DNA from: Acetobacter lambici
Lineage (GTDB): Bacteria > Pseudomonadota > Alphaproteobacteria > Acetobacterales > Acetobacteraceae
Length of the DNA stretch: 52,473 nt
Direction of reading: 5' to 3'
Assembly (NCBI RefSeq): GCF_011516885.1
Contig: NZ_WOTD01000017.1
Span: 1-52,473, forward strand
This document shows positions 24,374 through 33,604 of this stretch, piece by piece. Each line of letters begins with the position of its first letter. The first letter of the stretch is position 1. The position numbers and the translations under genes are program-made. The notes beneath the pieces are model-generated. The model was not told the DNA's origin, did no database searches, and was given only the letters and a program-made list of their open reading frames with translations.

Positions 24374-25564
24374 ATGCTGCAAGCCACACAACGCGATGAG
24401 CTGATGCCCTATGCCGTGCAGCCCGCCGAGGGCCGGGGCAGACGGCTGCACGCGGAGCCGGAATCCCTGACCCGCTCGCCCTGGCAGCGTGACCGGGACC
24501 GGGTGGTTCATTCCTCCGGTTTCAGGCGGTTGCAGTATAAGACGCAGGTGTTCATCAACCACGAGGGCGATTTTTTTCGTACGCGGCTGACCCATTCGCT
24601 CGAAGTCGCACAGGTGGCCCGCTCCATGGCGCGCTACCTGCGGCTGGACGAGGACCTGACCGAGGCCGTGGCTTTGGCGCACGATCTTGGCCACACCCCT
24701 TTTGGCCATGCGGGGGAGGACGCCCTTGCCGCGCGCATGCACGATTACGGCGGGTTTGACCACAACGCGCAGGCTCTGCGGCAGGTCATGCTGCTGGAGC
24801 GGCGCTACCTTGCCTTTGATGGGCTGAACCTGACATGGGAAACACTGGAAGGTCTGGCCAAGCACAACGGCCCCGTGCGCAGGCCATCGGCCCGTCTGGC
24901 GGAGGTGGACGCATTGTTTCCGCTGGATCTGGGGGGCTATGCCTCGGCCGAGGCGCAGGTGGCCGCTTTGGCGGACGATATTGCCTACCACGGGCATGAT
25001 CTGGACGATGGGGTTAAATCCGGCCTGCTCGCACTGGATGATCTGGTGGATGTGCCCCTAGTGGGGCAGGCACTGGCCGAAGCCCGCGCACTGGCAGCCG
25101 ACCTGCCCACATCGGACACCCGCACCCACCAGCGTATCCGCCACGAAATGGTGCGCCGCGTCATTCATGCGCTGGTAACCGACGTGCTGGTCTGCACGCG
25201 CGCACGGCTGGCTGATCTGGCCCCACGCAGTGTGGAGGATATTCGTGCAGCCAATGCTCCGGTCGTGGCCTTTGGCCCGGCCATGGAGGAGGCCAACAAG
25301 GGTATTCGCAAATTCCTGTTCGCCAAGCTTTACAGGCACTGGCGGGTCAACCGCATGACCCACAAGGCCCGCCACGTAACGGGGGAACTGTTCACCACCC
25401 TTACGGAGTCGCCCAACCTGTTGCCAGCCGAATGGCAGCAGCATCTGGGGGATAAAGATAAGGCGGCCGTGCACCGCACCGTGGCGGATTACGTGGCTTC
25501 CATGACCGATCGCTACGCCATGGAAGAACATAGGCGGTTGACGGACCTGTCCGTTGCAGGCTGA
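24374..25564 (+). CDS. dgt: dGTPase-like HD-domain triphosphohydrolase
   Basis: A 396-residue member of the Dgt family, which hydrolyses dGTP to deoxyguanosine and triphosphate. The HD metal site is complete: RLTHSLEVAQVAR, then AHDLGHTPFGHAGEDAL, and later ADDIAYHGHDLDDG. SPWQRDRDRVVHSSGFRRLQ is the family N-terminal signature. The ATG at 24374 is preferred; a GTG at 24335 would add 13 unconserved residues. argS follows closely, the usual alphaproteobacterial order. Confidence 0.92.
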   Translation: MLQATQRDELMPYAVQPAEGRGRRLHAEPESLTRSPWQRDRDRVVHSSGFRRLQYKTQVFINHEGDFFRTRLTHSLEVAQVARSMARYLRLDEDLTEAVALAHDLGHTPFGHAGEDALAARMHDYGGFDHNAQALRQVMLLERRYLAFDGLNLTWETLEGLAKHNGPVRRPSARLAEVDALFPLDLGGYASAEAQVAALADDIAYHGHDLDDGVKSGLLALDDLVDVPLVGQALAEARALAADLPTSDTRTHQRIRHEMVRRVIHALVTDVLVCTRARLADLAPRSVEDIRAANAPVVAFGPAMEEANKGIRKFLFAKLYRHWRVNRMTHKARHVTGELFTTLTESPNLLPAEWQQHLGDKDKAAVHRTVADYVASMTDRYAMEEHRRLTDLSVAG

Positions 25565-25604
25565 TAAACGCGTTTGCTGCACCAATTACGGGGTTGAGTG
25601 GTCC

Positions 25605-27404
25605 ATGTCCGAGTGTGTTTTCCAGCGTTATCGTCATCATGTTCTGGCCGTTGTGCGGGAACTGTTGCCCGACGTGGCGGAAGAAACGCTGGCCCGCGTG
25701 GAGTTGACCCCCACGCGTGACCCCGCCCATGGGGATATGGCCACAAATGCGGCCCTGCTGCTGGCCAAGGCCGCGCGCCGCAAACCGGCCGATATTGCCG
25801 CCGACCTTGTGGCTGCCTTGCAGAAGGTGGAAGGCATAGCCGCCGTGGCCGCTGCCGGGCCGGGTTTTGTCAACATTACCCTGCACCCCGGCGTACTGCG
25901 TGCCGTGCTGCCCGTGGTGCTGAGTGTGGGCGAGACCTATGGCCAGTCGCAGGCGGGCCGTGGTGTGCGGGTGAATGTGGAATATGTGTCCGCCAACCCC
26001 ACTGGCCCCATGCATGTCGGCCATTGCCGTGGCGCCGTGGTGGGCGATGCTCTGGCCAACCTTATGGCCAAGGCCGGGTTTGATGTGACCAAGGAATTCT
26101 ACATCAACGACGCGGGTAATCAGGTCAAGGCGCTGGCATGGGCGGCTTACTGGCGTTACCTGCAGGTGCTGGGCACCACAATGGCGCAGGACGACTTTTC
26201 GGGCCTGGCCCCCGGTGGTCTACAGTATCAGGGTGAATACCTTATTCCCGTGGGCGAGGCGCTGGCGGCGGAGTTTGGCAACAAACTGGCCGAGGTGGGT
26301 GTGGATGGCACCCCCATGCCCGCCCCGGACGCCACATGGCTGGAGACCGTGCGCGGCTTTGCCGTGACCCACATGCTCAGTGCGATCAAGGAAGACCTTG
26401 CAGCCCTTGGCGTACACCATGATGTATTCTCGTCCGAGGCGGACGTGCTGGCCCGTGGCGTGACCGATGCGGCCATAGACCAGCTTGCCAAGGCCGACCT
26501 GCTCTACAATGGCGTGCTGGAACCCCCCAAAGGCAAACTGCCAGATGACTGGGAAGAGCGCGAACAGCTCCTGTTCCGCTCCACCAGCTTTGGGGATGAC
26601 GTGGACCGCCCGCTGCGTAAGTCAGACGGCACAAACACCTATTTTGCCAACGACATTGGTTACCACATGGACAAGGTGGCCCGTGGCGCGCAGGTCATGA
26701 TTGATGTGTGGGGGGCAGACCACGGCGGTTACGTCAAACGCATGAAGGCCGCCGTAAAGGCCCTTACGGGCGATACCGTGCCGCTGGAAGTGCTGCTCTG
26801 CCAGATTGTGCATATTCTGCGTGATGGCCAGCCGGTCAAAATGTCCAAGCGAGCTGGGACGTTTGTCACCCTGCGTGACCTGATTGACGAAGTCGGGCGG
26901 GATGCAGTGCGCTTTACCATGCTCACCCGCAAAAGCGACGCCCAGATGGAGTTTGACCTCGATCTGGTCGTGGCCCAGCAGCGCGACAATCCCGTGTTTT
27001 ACGTGCAGTACGCCCATGCCCGCTGCCGCTCCGTGTTACGGAGTGCGGCGGAGGAAGGGGCATATGGTGCTGTGGATAACGCAGGTCTTGCCAGTGCCAC
27101 GCTGGACAGCCTGAACTCGGACGCGGAAATGGCTCTGGTGCGCCGTCTGGCCGAATGGCCCCGTATGGTGGAGGCCGCAGCCCTTGCGCGTGAGCCGCAC
27201 CGTATTGCGTTCTATCTGGCCGAACTGGCGGGCGATTTTCATGCGCTATGGAACCGTGGGCGCGATGATGCGTCCCTGAGGTTCTTACAATCTGGCGCGG
27301 TGGAGGCCACGCGGGCGCGTCTGGCCCTTGTTGCGGCCACGGCAACCGTTATCCGCTCCGGCCTTGCGGTCATGGGTGTGGACCCGGTGGAGGAAATGCG
27401 CTGA
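25605..27404 (+). CDS. argS: Arginyl-tRNA synthetase
   Basis: A 599-residue class Ia synthetase charging tRNA-Arg. The N-terminal additional domain is followed by NPTGPMHVGHCRGAVVGD (the HIGH motif as HVGH), then the catalytic core and VKMSKRAGTFVTL (KMSK). The C-terminal anticodon-binding DALR domain ends the protein (EPHRIAFYLAELAGDFHALWN). Start at 25605 (MSECVFQRY) because upstream residues in frame are not conserved. Its stop TGA shares one base with the ATG of the SPOR gene. Confidence 0.96.
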   Translation: MSECVFQRYRHHVLAVVRELLPDVAEETLARVELTPTRDPAHGDMATNAALLLAKAARRKPADIAADLVAALQKVEGIAAVAAAGPGFVNITLHPGVLRAVLPVVLSVGETYGQSQAGRGVRVNVEYVSANPTGPMHVGHCRGAVVGDALANLMAKAGFDVTKEFYINDAGNQVKALAWAAYWRYLQVLGTTMAQDDFSGLAPGGLQYQGEYLIPVGEALAAEFGNKLAEVGVDGTPMPAPDATWLETVRGFAVTHMLSAIKEDLAALGVHHDVFSSEADVLARGVTDAAIDQLAKADLLYNGVLEPPKGKLPDDWEEREQLLFRSTSFGDDVDRPLRKSDGTNTYFANDIGYHMDKVARGAQVMIDVWGADHGGYVKRMKAAVKALTGDTVPLEVLLCQIVHILRDGQPVKMSKRAGTFVTLRDLIDEVGRDAVRFTMLTRKSDAQMEFDLDLVVAQQRDNPVFYVQYAHARCRSVLRSAAEEGAYGAVDNAGLASATLDSLNSDAEMALVRRLAEWPRMVEAAALAREPHRIAFYLAELAGDFHALWNRGRDDASLRFLQSGAVEATRARLALVAATATVIRSGLAVMGVDPVEEMR

Positions 27405-28411
27405 TGAGCGAAGATGATCGCCCCAGTTCCACGGTAGAAGAGCGTATCAGCCGTGCGCGTGAGCGCATGAGCATGGATTATGACGACAAACCCGCGCCAC
27501 GCTCCACAACGGGCAACAAACTGGCGGCTGGTAATAAGCTGATGGACCTGCTCACCAGCTTTTTGGGGAGTGAGTCCGGTACGCGGCGGCTGGCCTATGG
27601 TGCCGCCGGGTTGGGTGGTCTGCTGGTGCTGGGTATTGGCGGCTGGGCGGTGCTGGGGCACCACCAGAGCGGTATTCCCGTTATGGGGCCGCCGCCTGTT
27701 GCCATGCGCACCAAGCCGGTTGATCCGGGCGGCATGCAGCTTGATACGCTGGCCCTACCCGAGGCGGATGCAAACCAGCAGGGCCACCCCGTACCCGCGC
27801 CCGAAAAACCCAACCCCGCCGCCCTTGCCGCCCAGTATGGCGGCCAGCCCGCACCCGCTGGGGCTGGTGGCCCTGCTACGGGCGATGCCCCGGGGCCGCT
27901 CCCTGCCACAGGTGCCGCCGCTCCCGCAGCCGCCACACCGGCCCCCACCACGCAGGACGTGGCACAGGCCGATGGCGCGGCCCTCAAACCCGTGCCTTCC
28001 GACGCCCTGCCCGCGCAGGCAACTGCACCAGCGGATGCCACAGCACCCGAACCGCTGAAGGAAGCCCCCATTCCCACGGATGATGCTTCCGATGGGGAGG
28101 AGGAAGCCGCACCGGCCCCCAAGGCCGCAGCCAAAAAAGCCGCCACGGCACCACGGGGCACAGCGGGCAAATATCAGGTCCAGCTTGCCGCCCTGCAAAC
28201 CGAGGCGGAAGCGCAAAAGGAATGGGCACGGCTGAAAACCCGTTACCCAACTCTGTTTGGCGATGTGACCCCGGCCTTTGTCCGCACCGAGCAGAACAAC
28301 GCCACATTCTACCGCCTGCGGGTGCTGGGCTTTGGCGCTGTGGCGGATGCAAAGGACTTCTGCTCCTCCGTGCGTGAGCGCGGCATGGCCTGCATGGTGG
28401 TGCGTCCCTGA
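27404..28411 (+). CDS. SPOR-domain membrane protein
   Basis: A 335-residue bitopic protein: a charged cytoplasmic N-terminus, one transmembrane helix at about residues 65-85 (GAAGLGGLLVLGIGGWAVLG), a long Pro/Ala-rich periplasmic linker, and a C-terminal SPOR domain (from about 255: KYQVQLAALQTEAEAQKEW). SPOR domains bind glycan strands lacking stem peptides and place proteins at the division septum. Translation is coupled to argS (TGATG). In many alphaproteobacteria nagZ follows; here scpA comes directly. Confidence 0.88.
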   Translation: MSEDDRPSSTVEERISRARERMSMDYDDKPAPRSTTGNKLAAGNKLMDLLTSFLGSESGTRRLAYGAAGLGGLLVLGIGGWAVLGHHQSGIPVMGPPPVAMRTKPVDPGGMQLDTLALPEADANQQGHPVPAPEKPNPAALAAQYGGQPAPAGAGGPATGDAPGPLPATGAAAPAAATPAPTTQDVAQADGAALKPVPSDALPAQATAPADATAPEPLKEAPIPTDDASDGEEEAAPAPKAAAKKAATAPRGTAGKYQVQLAALQTEAEAQKEWARLKTRYPTLFGDVTPAFVRTEQNNATFYRLRVLGFGAVADAKDFCSSVRERGMACMVVRP

Positions 28412-28433
28412 CGCCCCGCCAGTGGAACGCCTG

Positions 28434-29402
28434 ATGGAAGCTGAACTAACACGTCCGGCGGGGGCGGGCACGCAGCCACTCCCCGCCACACCCACAGACC
28501 AGACCGCCCCCCTACCACGGGATGATGCGGAGGACCATGTGCCGCGCGTGCCGCTTTTGCGGCTGGAGGGGTTTGAAGGGCCGATGGACCTTCTGCTCGA
28601 TCTGGCGCGGGCGCAAAAGGTGGATCTTGCGCGTATTTCCATCCTGCAACTGGTGGAACAGTATCTGGCGGTGGTGGAAAGTGCCCGCCGCGTAAGGCTG
28701 GAACTGGCAGCAGACTGGCTGGTCATGGCGGCGTGGCTGGCGTGGCTCAAGTCCCGCCTGCTGCTGCCTGCTGATGATGAACTGGCCATGGAGGGGGAGG
28801 AAGCCGCCGAACTGTTGCAGGAGCGGCTGATCGAGCTTTCCTGCATGGGGGAGCTTGCCCGCTGGCTGGAGGCCCGGCCCCGGCTGGGGCGGGATGTGTT
28901 TGCCCGTGGCCTGCCCGAAAATCTGGTGGAGGTGGACCGCTCCGGTCTGGCGCTGGATATGCCCCAGCTCATGCGGGCATACCTTGCCGCCGTAAGGCGC
29001 ACCGCGCGCAGGCGCATTTATGCCCCCCGCACCATCCGGTTCTGGACCGTGCAGGACGCGCTGAGCAGACTGACCCGCCTGCTGGGCGAAACCCCGCCGG
29101 GCTGGAGCACGCTGGACGCTTTTCTGCCCGACAGCCTGCCCGGACAGATGGAGGGCGAGGATGCCCAGCGCCAACGCCGTGCAGCCATGGCGGGTACCCT
29201 GATCGCAGGGCTGGAACTGGCCAAGACCGGGCGGCTGGAACTCCGGCAGGACGAAATCTTTGGCCAGATCATGCTCCGCCCGCATGAGCAGACGCACGAT
29301 ACGGACCAACCGCAGCAGGAGGCGGACAACACCGTGCAGCCCCAGGCGGATGGCAGCGTGGCCCGACCCAGGACAGAAAAAAGGCAGGACAACAACGCGT
29401 GA
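28434..29402 (+). CDS. scpA: Segregation and condensation protein ScpA
   Basis: The kleisin subunit of the SMC-ScpAB condensin, 322 residues. The family N-terminus is clear: LRLEGFEGPMDLLLDLARAQ, then QYLAVVE, and LVMAAWLAWLKSRLLLP. The C-terminal winged-helix part lies near AAMAGTLIAGLELAKTGRL, followed by a Gln/Thr-rich tail. An in-frame GTG at 28422 is an alternative start. The stop overlaps the scpB GTG by 4 nt, so both partners are made together. It acts on the nucleoid in chromosome segregation. Confidence 0.93.
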   Translation: MEAELTRPAGAGTQPLPATPTDQTAPLPRDDAEDHVPRVPLLRLEGFEGPMDLLLDLARAQKVDLARISILQLVEQYLAVVESARRVRLELAADWLVMAAWLAWLKSRLLLPADDELAMEGEEAAELLQERLIELSCMGELARWLEARPRLGRDVFARGLPENLVEVDRSGLALDMPQLMRAYLAAVRRTARRRIYAPRTIRFWTVQDALSRLTRLLGETPPGWSTLDAFLPDSLPGQMEGEDAQRQRRAAMAGTLIAGLELAKTGRLELRQDEIFGQIMLRPHEQTHDTDQPQQEADNTVQPQADGSVARPRTEKRQDNNA

Positions 29403-30154
29403 CCAGCACTCCAGCCCCCATACCCGTGCCAGATGAGGCCGTAAGGCTGGCCGAAGCCCTTATTTTTGCCTCTACCGAACCGGTGAGTGCGCGCCGTCTG
29501 GCGGACCTGCTGGAAGACCGCCAGATCATGCCCACGGGTGAGGACGATCTGGGGGCTTTTGTCGCGGCGGTGCTGGCAGATCTTGTCCGCCGTTATGAGG
29601 GCAGGGGGGTTTTTCCCGTGGAGGTGGCGGGGGGCTGGCAGTTCCGTACCGCACCCGATCTGGCGCCCTTGCTGACCCGTGTGCTCGAACGCCCCCGGCG
29701 CCTCCCCCGCGCGGTCATGGAAACACTGGCCATTATTGCCTACCATCAGCCCTGCACCCGTGTGGAAATAGAGGAAATCCGCGGTGTCAGCCTTGGCCAG
29801 AACGTGCTGGATACCTTGATCGAGGCCGAGCTTATTGCCCCGCATGGCCGCAAGGAAGTGCCGGGCAGGCCGGTGCTGTGGGGCACAACCCCCGATTTTT
29901 TACGCCATTTTGGCCTGCGCGCTTTGTCCGACATGCCGCGCCGGGAAGAACTGATGGTTGATATTCCCCAAAACCCGGCCGAACTTGGGGGCGTGCAGTC
30001 GGCCATAACCTTCAAGGCTGCCGAGGAAGAGGGCGAGGATACCCAACCCCATGCCCCCGATGTAGCCGAACCCACGCCCGATGCGCACGCTCCCGGCAGC
30101 CCGGCGGATGGGCTGGTTGCACAGGTTGCGGTTCCCGCCCCCGATGGTCCGTGA
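29399..30154 (+). CDS. scpB: Segregation and condensation protein ScpB
   Basis: A 251-residue winged-helix protein that binds ScpA. Recognisable parts are AEALIFASTEPVSARRLADL at the N-terminus and LPRAVMETLAIIAYHQPCTR with EIEEIRGV and GRPVLWGTTPDFLRHFGL, the ScpB core. The last 60 residues are an acidic, Pro-rich tail. It starts with GTG at 29399, overlapping scpA. Confidence 0.94.
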   Translation: MTSTPAPIPVPDEAVRLAEALIFASTEPVSARRLADLLEDRQIMPTGEDDLGAFVAAVLADLVRRYEGRGVFPVEVAGGWQFRTAPDLAPLLTRVLERPRRLPRAVMETLAIIAYHQPCTRVEIEEIRGVSLGQNVLDTLIEAELIAPHGRKEVPGRPVLWGTTPDFLRHFGLRALSDMPRREELMVDIPQNPAELGGVQSAITFKAAEEEGEDTQPHAPDVAEPTPDAHAPGSPADGLVAQVAVPAPDGP

Positions 30155-30228
30155 TAGAGATGCACGCGCTACCTGTGTTGCAGGGCTGTGTGGTGGGTTG
30201 CACGGAGTGGGCGTGAACGGGGCTTGTT

Positions 30229-31047
30229 ATGTTTGATTTTGCATGGTCGGAATTCGCCCTGATCGGCGCGGTGGCCCTCATTGTTATTGGCCCCAAGGAT
30301 TTGCCGGTGGCTATTCGCGGGCTTGCAAAAGGCATTAAAAAAGCCCGCGCACTGGCCAGTGAGTTCCAGTCCCACCTTGATGAGGTGGTGCGTGAGGCTG
30401 ACCTGTCGGAGGTCAGCGAGCATGTGCGTGACCTGAAAAATCTGAACGTGCGCGGCCGGATCATGAAGGCGCTGGATGGGGATGGCAGCCTGAGCAAGGC
30501 CGTATCCGCCCCTCCGGTGGCCGAACGGTTTGTACCGTCCGGCCCCAGAGCGCTTGATGCCATGCCCCGCTCATCCAGCCCTGCGCCAACAACGCCAGAT
30601 TATGCCGCCGGACATATGGGGAGCACATCTTACGGTTCCGCCCCCGCGTGGCAGGATGACACACTGGATCGGCAGGTGGAGAGCGCTCCCCCCGAACTCC
30701 CCCCCGTTATCGTCCGTCGTATCCTGCGTGAGCAGGACCGGCTCCACCCCCCCGCCATTGTGCCGCCTGTGCGGCTTATGCATGCGGGCCATCGTGTGGC
30801 TCCGGGTGTTATTCCCGCTCCGGGCGGGGTGGTTGGCAATGGGGGGAACGGCATGCCTCCGGCCACCCAGCCCTTATCCCCCGTTCCAGCGGACCGTGTG
30901 GAGCCAGAGGTGGAGCAAAGCACGCCCGCTCCAGCGCAGACCGACCCGGCCAGTGCGCCAGCTTTGCCCGAGGGAGCGGATAACGCAGCACAACCCGGCA
31001 CGACCACACATGGAACAGGCAGCACGGCGGCGGACCAGCAGGCATGA
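30229..31047 (+). CDS. tatB: Twin-arginine translocase subunit TatB
   Basis: A 272-residue protein with the TatA/B signature: a short N-terminal transmembrane helix (FALIGAVALIVIG), the hinge G-P-K-D-L-P, and an amphipathic helix (RGLAKGIKKARALASEFQSH). The acidic helical region after it and adjacency to tatC mark it as TatB rather than TatA. A long Pro-rich, probably disordered C-terminus (about residues 100-272) exceeds typical TatB length. It overlaps tatC by 4 nt. No tatA lies upstream; scpB ends 74 nt before. Confidence 0.92.
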   Translation: MFDFAWSEFALIGAVALIVIGPKDLPVAIRGLAKGIKKARALASEFQSHLDEVVREADLSEVSEHVRDLKNLNVRGRIMKALDGDGSLSKAVSAPPVAERFVPSGPRALDAMPRSSSPAPTTPDYAAGHMGSTSYGSAPAWQDDTLDRQVESAPPELPPVIVRRILREQDRLHPPAIVPPVRLMHAGHRVAPGVIPAPGGVVGNGGNGMPPATQPLSPVPADRVEPEVEQSTPAPAQTDPASAPALPEGADNAAQPGTTTHGTGSTAADQQA

Positions 31048-31877
31048 GCGATAACGCACCTAATCAGGAAGACCCGATCCACGACCAGCCCATGCCGTTG
31101 CTGGAGCATCTGCTGGAGCTGCGCCGCCGCCTGCTATGGTCGGGGGCTGCGTTTATTGTGTGCTTTGCCCTGTGCTACCATTACGCGGGCGATATTTACC
31201 TGTTTTTAGCCCGGCCTTTAGGCGAGATCATGCGCCAGCGCGGCGAGCAGCCCCACCTGATCTACACGGCTCTGTACGAGGCATTTTTTACCTATATCCG
31301 TGTGGCGTTGTTTGGGGCTGCGTTCCTGTCCTTCCCCATTGTGGCCATTCAGGCGTGGATGTTTATTGCGCCGGGGCTGTACAGGTCGGAAAAGCGGGCG
31401 TTTGCACCGTTCCTTGTGGCAACGCCCGTGCTGTTCGTGGCCGGGGCTGCTTTGGCGTATTACTTTATTTTTCCCGTGGCATGGCGGTTTTTCGTGTCGT
31501 TCCAGACACCGGGTGCGGGGGGCGATCAGGTGCAGATCGAACTTCAGGCCAAGGTGTCGGAATATCTGTCTCTGGTCATGAAGATGATCATGGCGTTTGG
31601 CATTGCCTTTGAGCTGCCTGTGGTGCTCAGCCTGCTGGCGCGTGTGGGTATTGTAACTTCCGCCATGCTGCGCAAGTTCCGCCGCTACGCCATTGTGGGG
31701 GCCTTTGTGCTGGGGGCTATTTTTATGCCGCCCGACCCCATTACTCAGTTTGGTCTGGCTGTGCCGCTTGTGCTGCTTTACGAAATTTCCATTCTGTGCG
31801 CCCGCGTAATCGAGCCCAAACGGCCGGTGGCGGATACGCCAGACCCTACGACCAACCCCGAGCAGGAGGTTCCCTGA
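31044..31877 (+). CDS. tatC: Twin-arginine translocase subunit TatC
   Basis: A 277-residue polytopic protein with six helices, the receptor for twin-arginine signal peptides. It starts with the typical MPLLEHLLELRRRLLWS and contains the conserved FxxA loop region FIRVALFGAAFLSFPI-like and the GIAFELPVVLSLLARVGIV segment. It works with TatB next door to export folded, cofactor-loaded enzymes. serS follows after 3 nt. Confidence 0.95.
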   Translation: MSDNAPNQEDPIHDQPMPLLEHLLELRRRLLWSGAAFIVCFALCYHYAGDIYLFLARPLGEIMRQRGEQPHLIYTALYEAFFTYIRVALFGAAFLSFPIVAIQAWMFIAPGLYRSEKRAFAPFLVATPVLFVAGAALAYYFIFPVAWRFFVSFQTPGAGGDQVQIELQAKVSEYLSLVMKMIMAFGIAFELPVVLSLLARVGIVTSAMLRKFRRYAIVGAFVLGAIFMPPDPITQFGLAVPLVLLYEISILCARVIEPKRPVADTPDPTTNPEQEVP

Positions 31878-31880
31878 TCC

Positions 31881-33149
31881 ATGCATGACATCCGCGCCCT
31901 AAGAGCCGACCCCACCGCGTTTGATGCCGATCTGGCCCGCAGGGGCATGGCCCCCGTATCTGCGCAGTTGCTCGCATGGGATGAGGAAAAACGGCAGGCC
32001 CAGACCCAGTTGCAGGACAAGCAGACCCGCAGCAAAACGCTGGCGCGTGAGATCGGGACCCTTAAACGCACAGGAGGAGACACCGCAGGGCTGGAAGCCG
32101 AGGGGACCTGCCTGCGCATGGACATGGAAGGGCTGAAGGAAAAAGTGGACACTCTGGGTAACCAGACCACAACCCTGCTGGCCACCCTGCCCAACAGGCT
32201 GGATGCAACCGTGCCCGATGGACCGGACGAGAGTGCAAATGTGGTGGTGCACACATGGGGCACCCAACCTGTTTTTGCCTTTACCCCCAAACAGCATTTT
32301 GAGCTGGGCGAGGCACTGGGCCAGATGGATTTTGCCACGGCGGCCAAGCTGTCCGGTTCGCGTTTTGTGGTGCTGCGTGGCGGGCTGGCACGGCTGGAAC
32401 GCGCTCTGGGCCAGTTCATGCTCGACCTGCACGGGACCGAGCATGGCTATGTGGAAATGCAGGTGCCCGTGCTGGTGAATGATGACGCCATGTATGGCAC
32501 GGACAAACTGCCTAAATTTGCCGACCAGTCCTTTAGAACCGAGGATGGCCGCTGGCTTGTGCCCACAGCCGAGGTGCCGCTGACGGCCTCTGTTGCGGGG
32601 GATATTGTGGACGGTGCGGCCTTGCCCATGCGTATGACAGCACTCAGCCAGTGCTTCCGTAGCGAGGCCGGGGCATCGGGGCGGGATGTGCGCGGCATGT
32701 TGCGCCAGCACCAGTTTGAAAAAGTGGAAATGGTGAGTGTCATCGCCCCCGAGGAGAGCGATGCCGAGCACGAGCGCATGACCCGCTGTGCCGAGGCCGT
32801 GCTGGAAAAACTGAACATTCCCTACCGTCGTATGCTGCTGTGTGCCGGGGATACGGGCTTTGGGGCTGCCAAAACATTCGATCTTGAGGCATGGCTGCCG
32901 GGGCAGGATGCATGGCGTGAAATTTCATCATGCTCCAACACGCGTGACTTTCAGGCCCGGCGTATGAACGCGCGTTACCGTGCGCAGGCAGGGGGGAATC
33001 CGGCCTTTGTGCATACTCTTAACGGGTCGGGTCTGGCTGTGGGCCGGACCCTGATTGCGGTCATGGAAAACTACCAGAACGAGGATGGCTCCATAACCGT
33101 GCCGGAGGTCCTGCGCCCGTATATGGGTGGTCTTGCGCGCATTGCTTAA
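31881..33149 (+). CDS. serS: Seryl-tRNA synthetase
   Basis: A 422-residue class II synthetase. The N-terminal coiled-coil arm (about residues 25-105) is followed by the catalytic domain with motif 2 ([27 protein letters not shown]) and motif 3 ([20 protein letters not shown]). It charges tRNA-Ser and tRNA-Sec if present. It is the last gene of the dgt-to-serS run. Confidence 0.96.
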   Translation: MHDIRALRADPTAFDADLARRGMAPVSAQLLAWDEEKRQAQTQLQDKQTRSKTLAREIGTLKRTGGDTAGLEAEGTCLRMDMEGLKEKVDTLGNQTTTLLATLPNRLDATVPDGPDESANVVVHTWGTQPVFAFTPKQHFELGEALGQMDFATAAKLSGSRFVVLRGGLARLERALGQFMLDLHGTEHGYVEMQVPVLVNDDAMYGTDKLPKFADQSFRTEDGRWLVPTAEVPLTASVAGDIVDGAALPMRMTALSQCFRSEAGASGRDVRGMLRQHQFEKVEMVSVIAPEESDAEHERMTRCAEAVLEKLNIPYRRMLLCAGDTGFGAAKTFDLEAWLPGQDAWREISSCSNTRDFQARRMNARYRAQAGGNPAFVHTLNGSGLAVGRTLIAVMENYQNEDGSITVPEVLRPYMGGLARIA

Positions 33150-33185
33150 GCTCTGGCGCGCAGCCCCCGGCCGGGGCATGGGGGC

Positions 33186-33521
33186 ATGACCCAGCAGCCA
33201 TTGCTGTTACTGGGCATTGCCATTGTGGCGGAGGTTATTGGCACGGCCTGCCTTGCGGCCTCGCAGGGGTTTGCGCGTTGGGTGCCTGCTGCGATCAGCC
33301 TGCTGGCGTATGGGTGCGCGTTTTACCTTTTGTCCATTCCGCTCAAAACCATGCCAGCGGGTGTGGTTTACGCGTTGTGGTCGGGGGTTGGCATTGTGCT
33401 GATCTCGCTTATCGGCGCGGTGTTTTTAAAGCAGACGCTCGATGCCCCGGCCATTGCGGGTATTGCCCTTATTCTGGCCGGGGTTCTGGTGATTAACCTG
33501 TTCTCTTCCGCCACGCATTAA
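33186..33521 (+). CDS. SMR-family multidrug efflux protein (EmrE-like)
   Basis: A 111-residue protein with four transmembrane helices. The essential membrane Glu is at residue 16 (IVAEVIGTACLAAS), and the YALWSGVGIVLISLIG signature of TM3 is present. These dimeric proton-coupled pumps export cationic dyes, disinfectants or guanidinium compounds. As a lone gene, EmrE/QacE-like function is more likely than a paired SMR. It starts 36 nt after serS. Confidence 0.92.
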   Translation: MTQQPLLLLGIAIVAEVIGTACLAASQGFARWVPAAISLLAYGCAFYLLSIPLKTMPAGVVYALWSGVGIVLISLIGAVFLKQTLDAPAIAGIALILAGVLVINLFSSATH

Positions 33522-33604
33522 GGGGCCTCCATTGGGCCTGCCCCCGTGCGGTTATGAGGTCGCGGGGTATTAGGCCCATGCAGGTGGAGCCAGCGCAAAC
33601 CGCT

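Noticed and set aside
30229..30420. tatB gene being tatA instead
   Set aside because: The charged helical region after the hinge, adjacency and overlap with tatC, and the long C-terminus all favour TatB.
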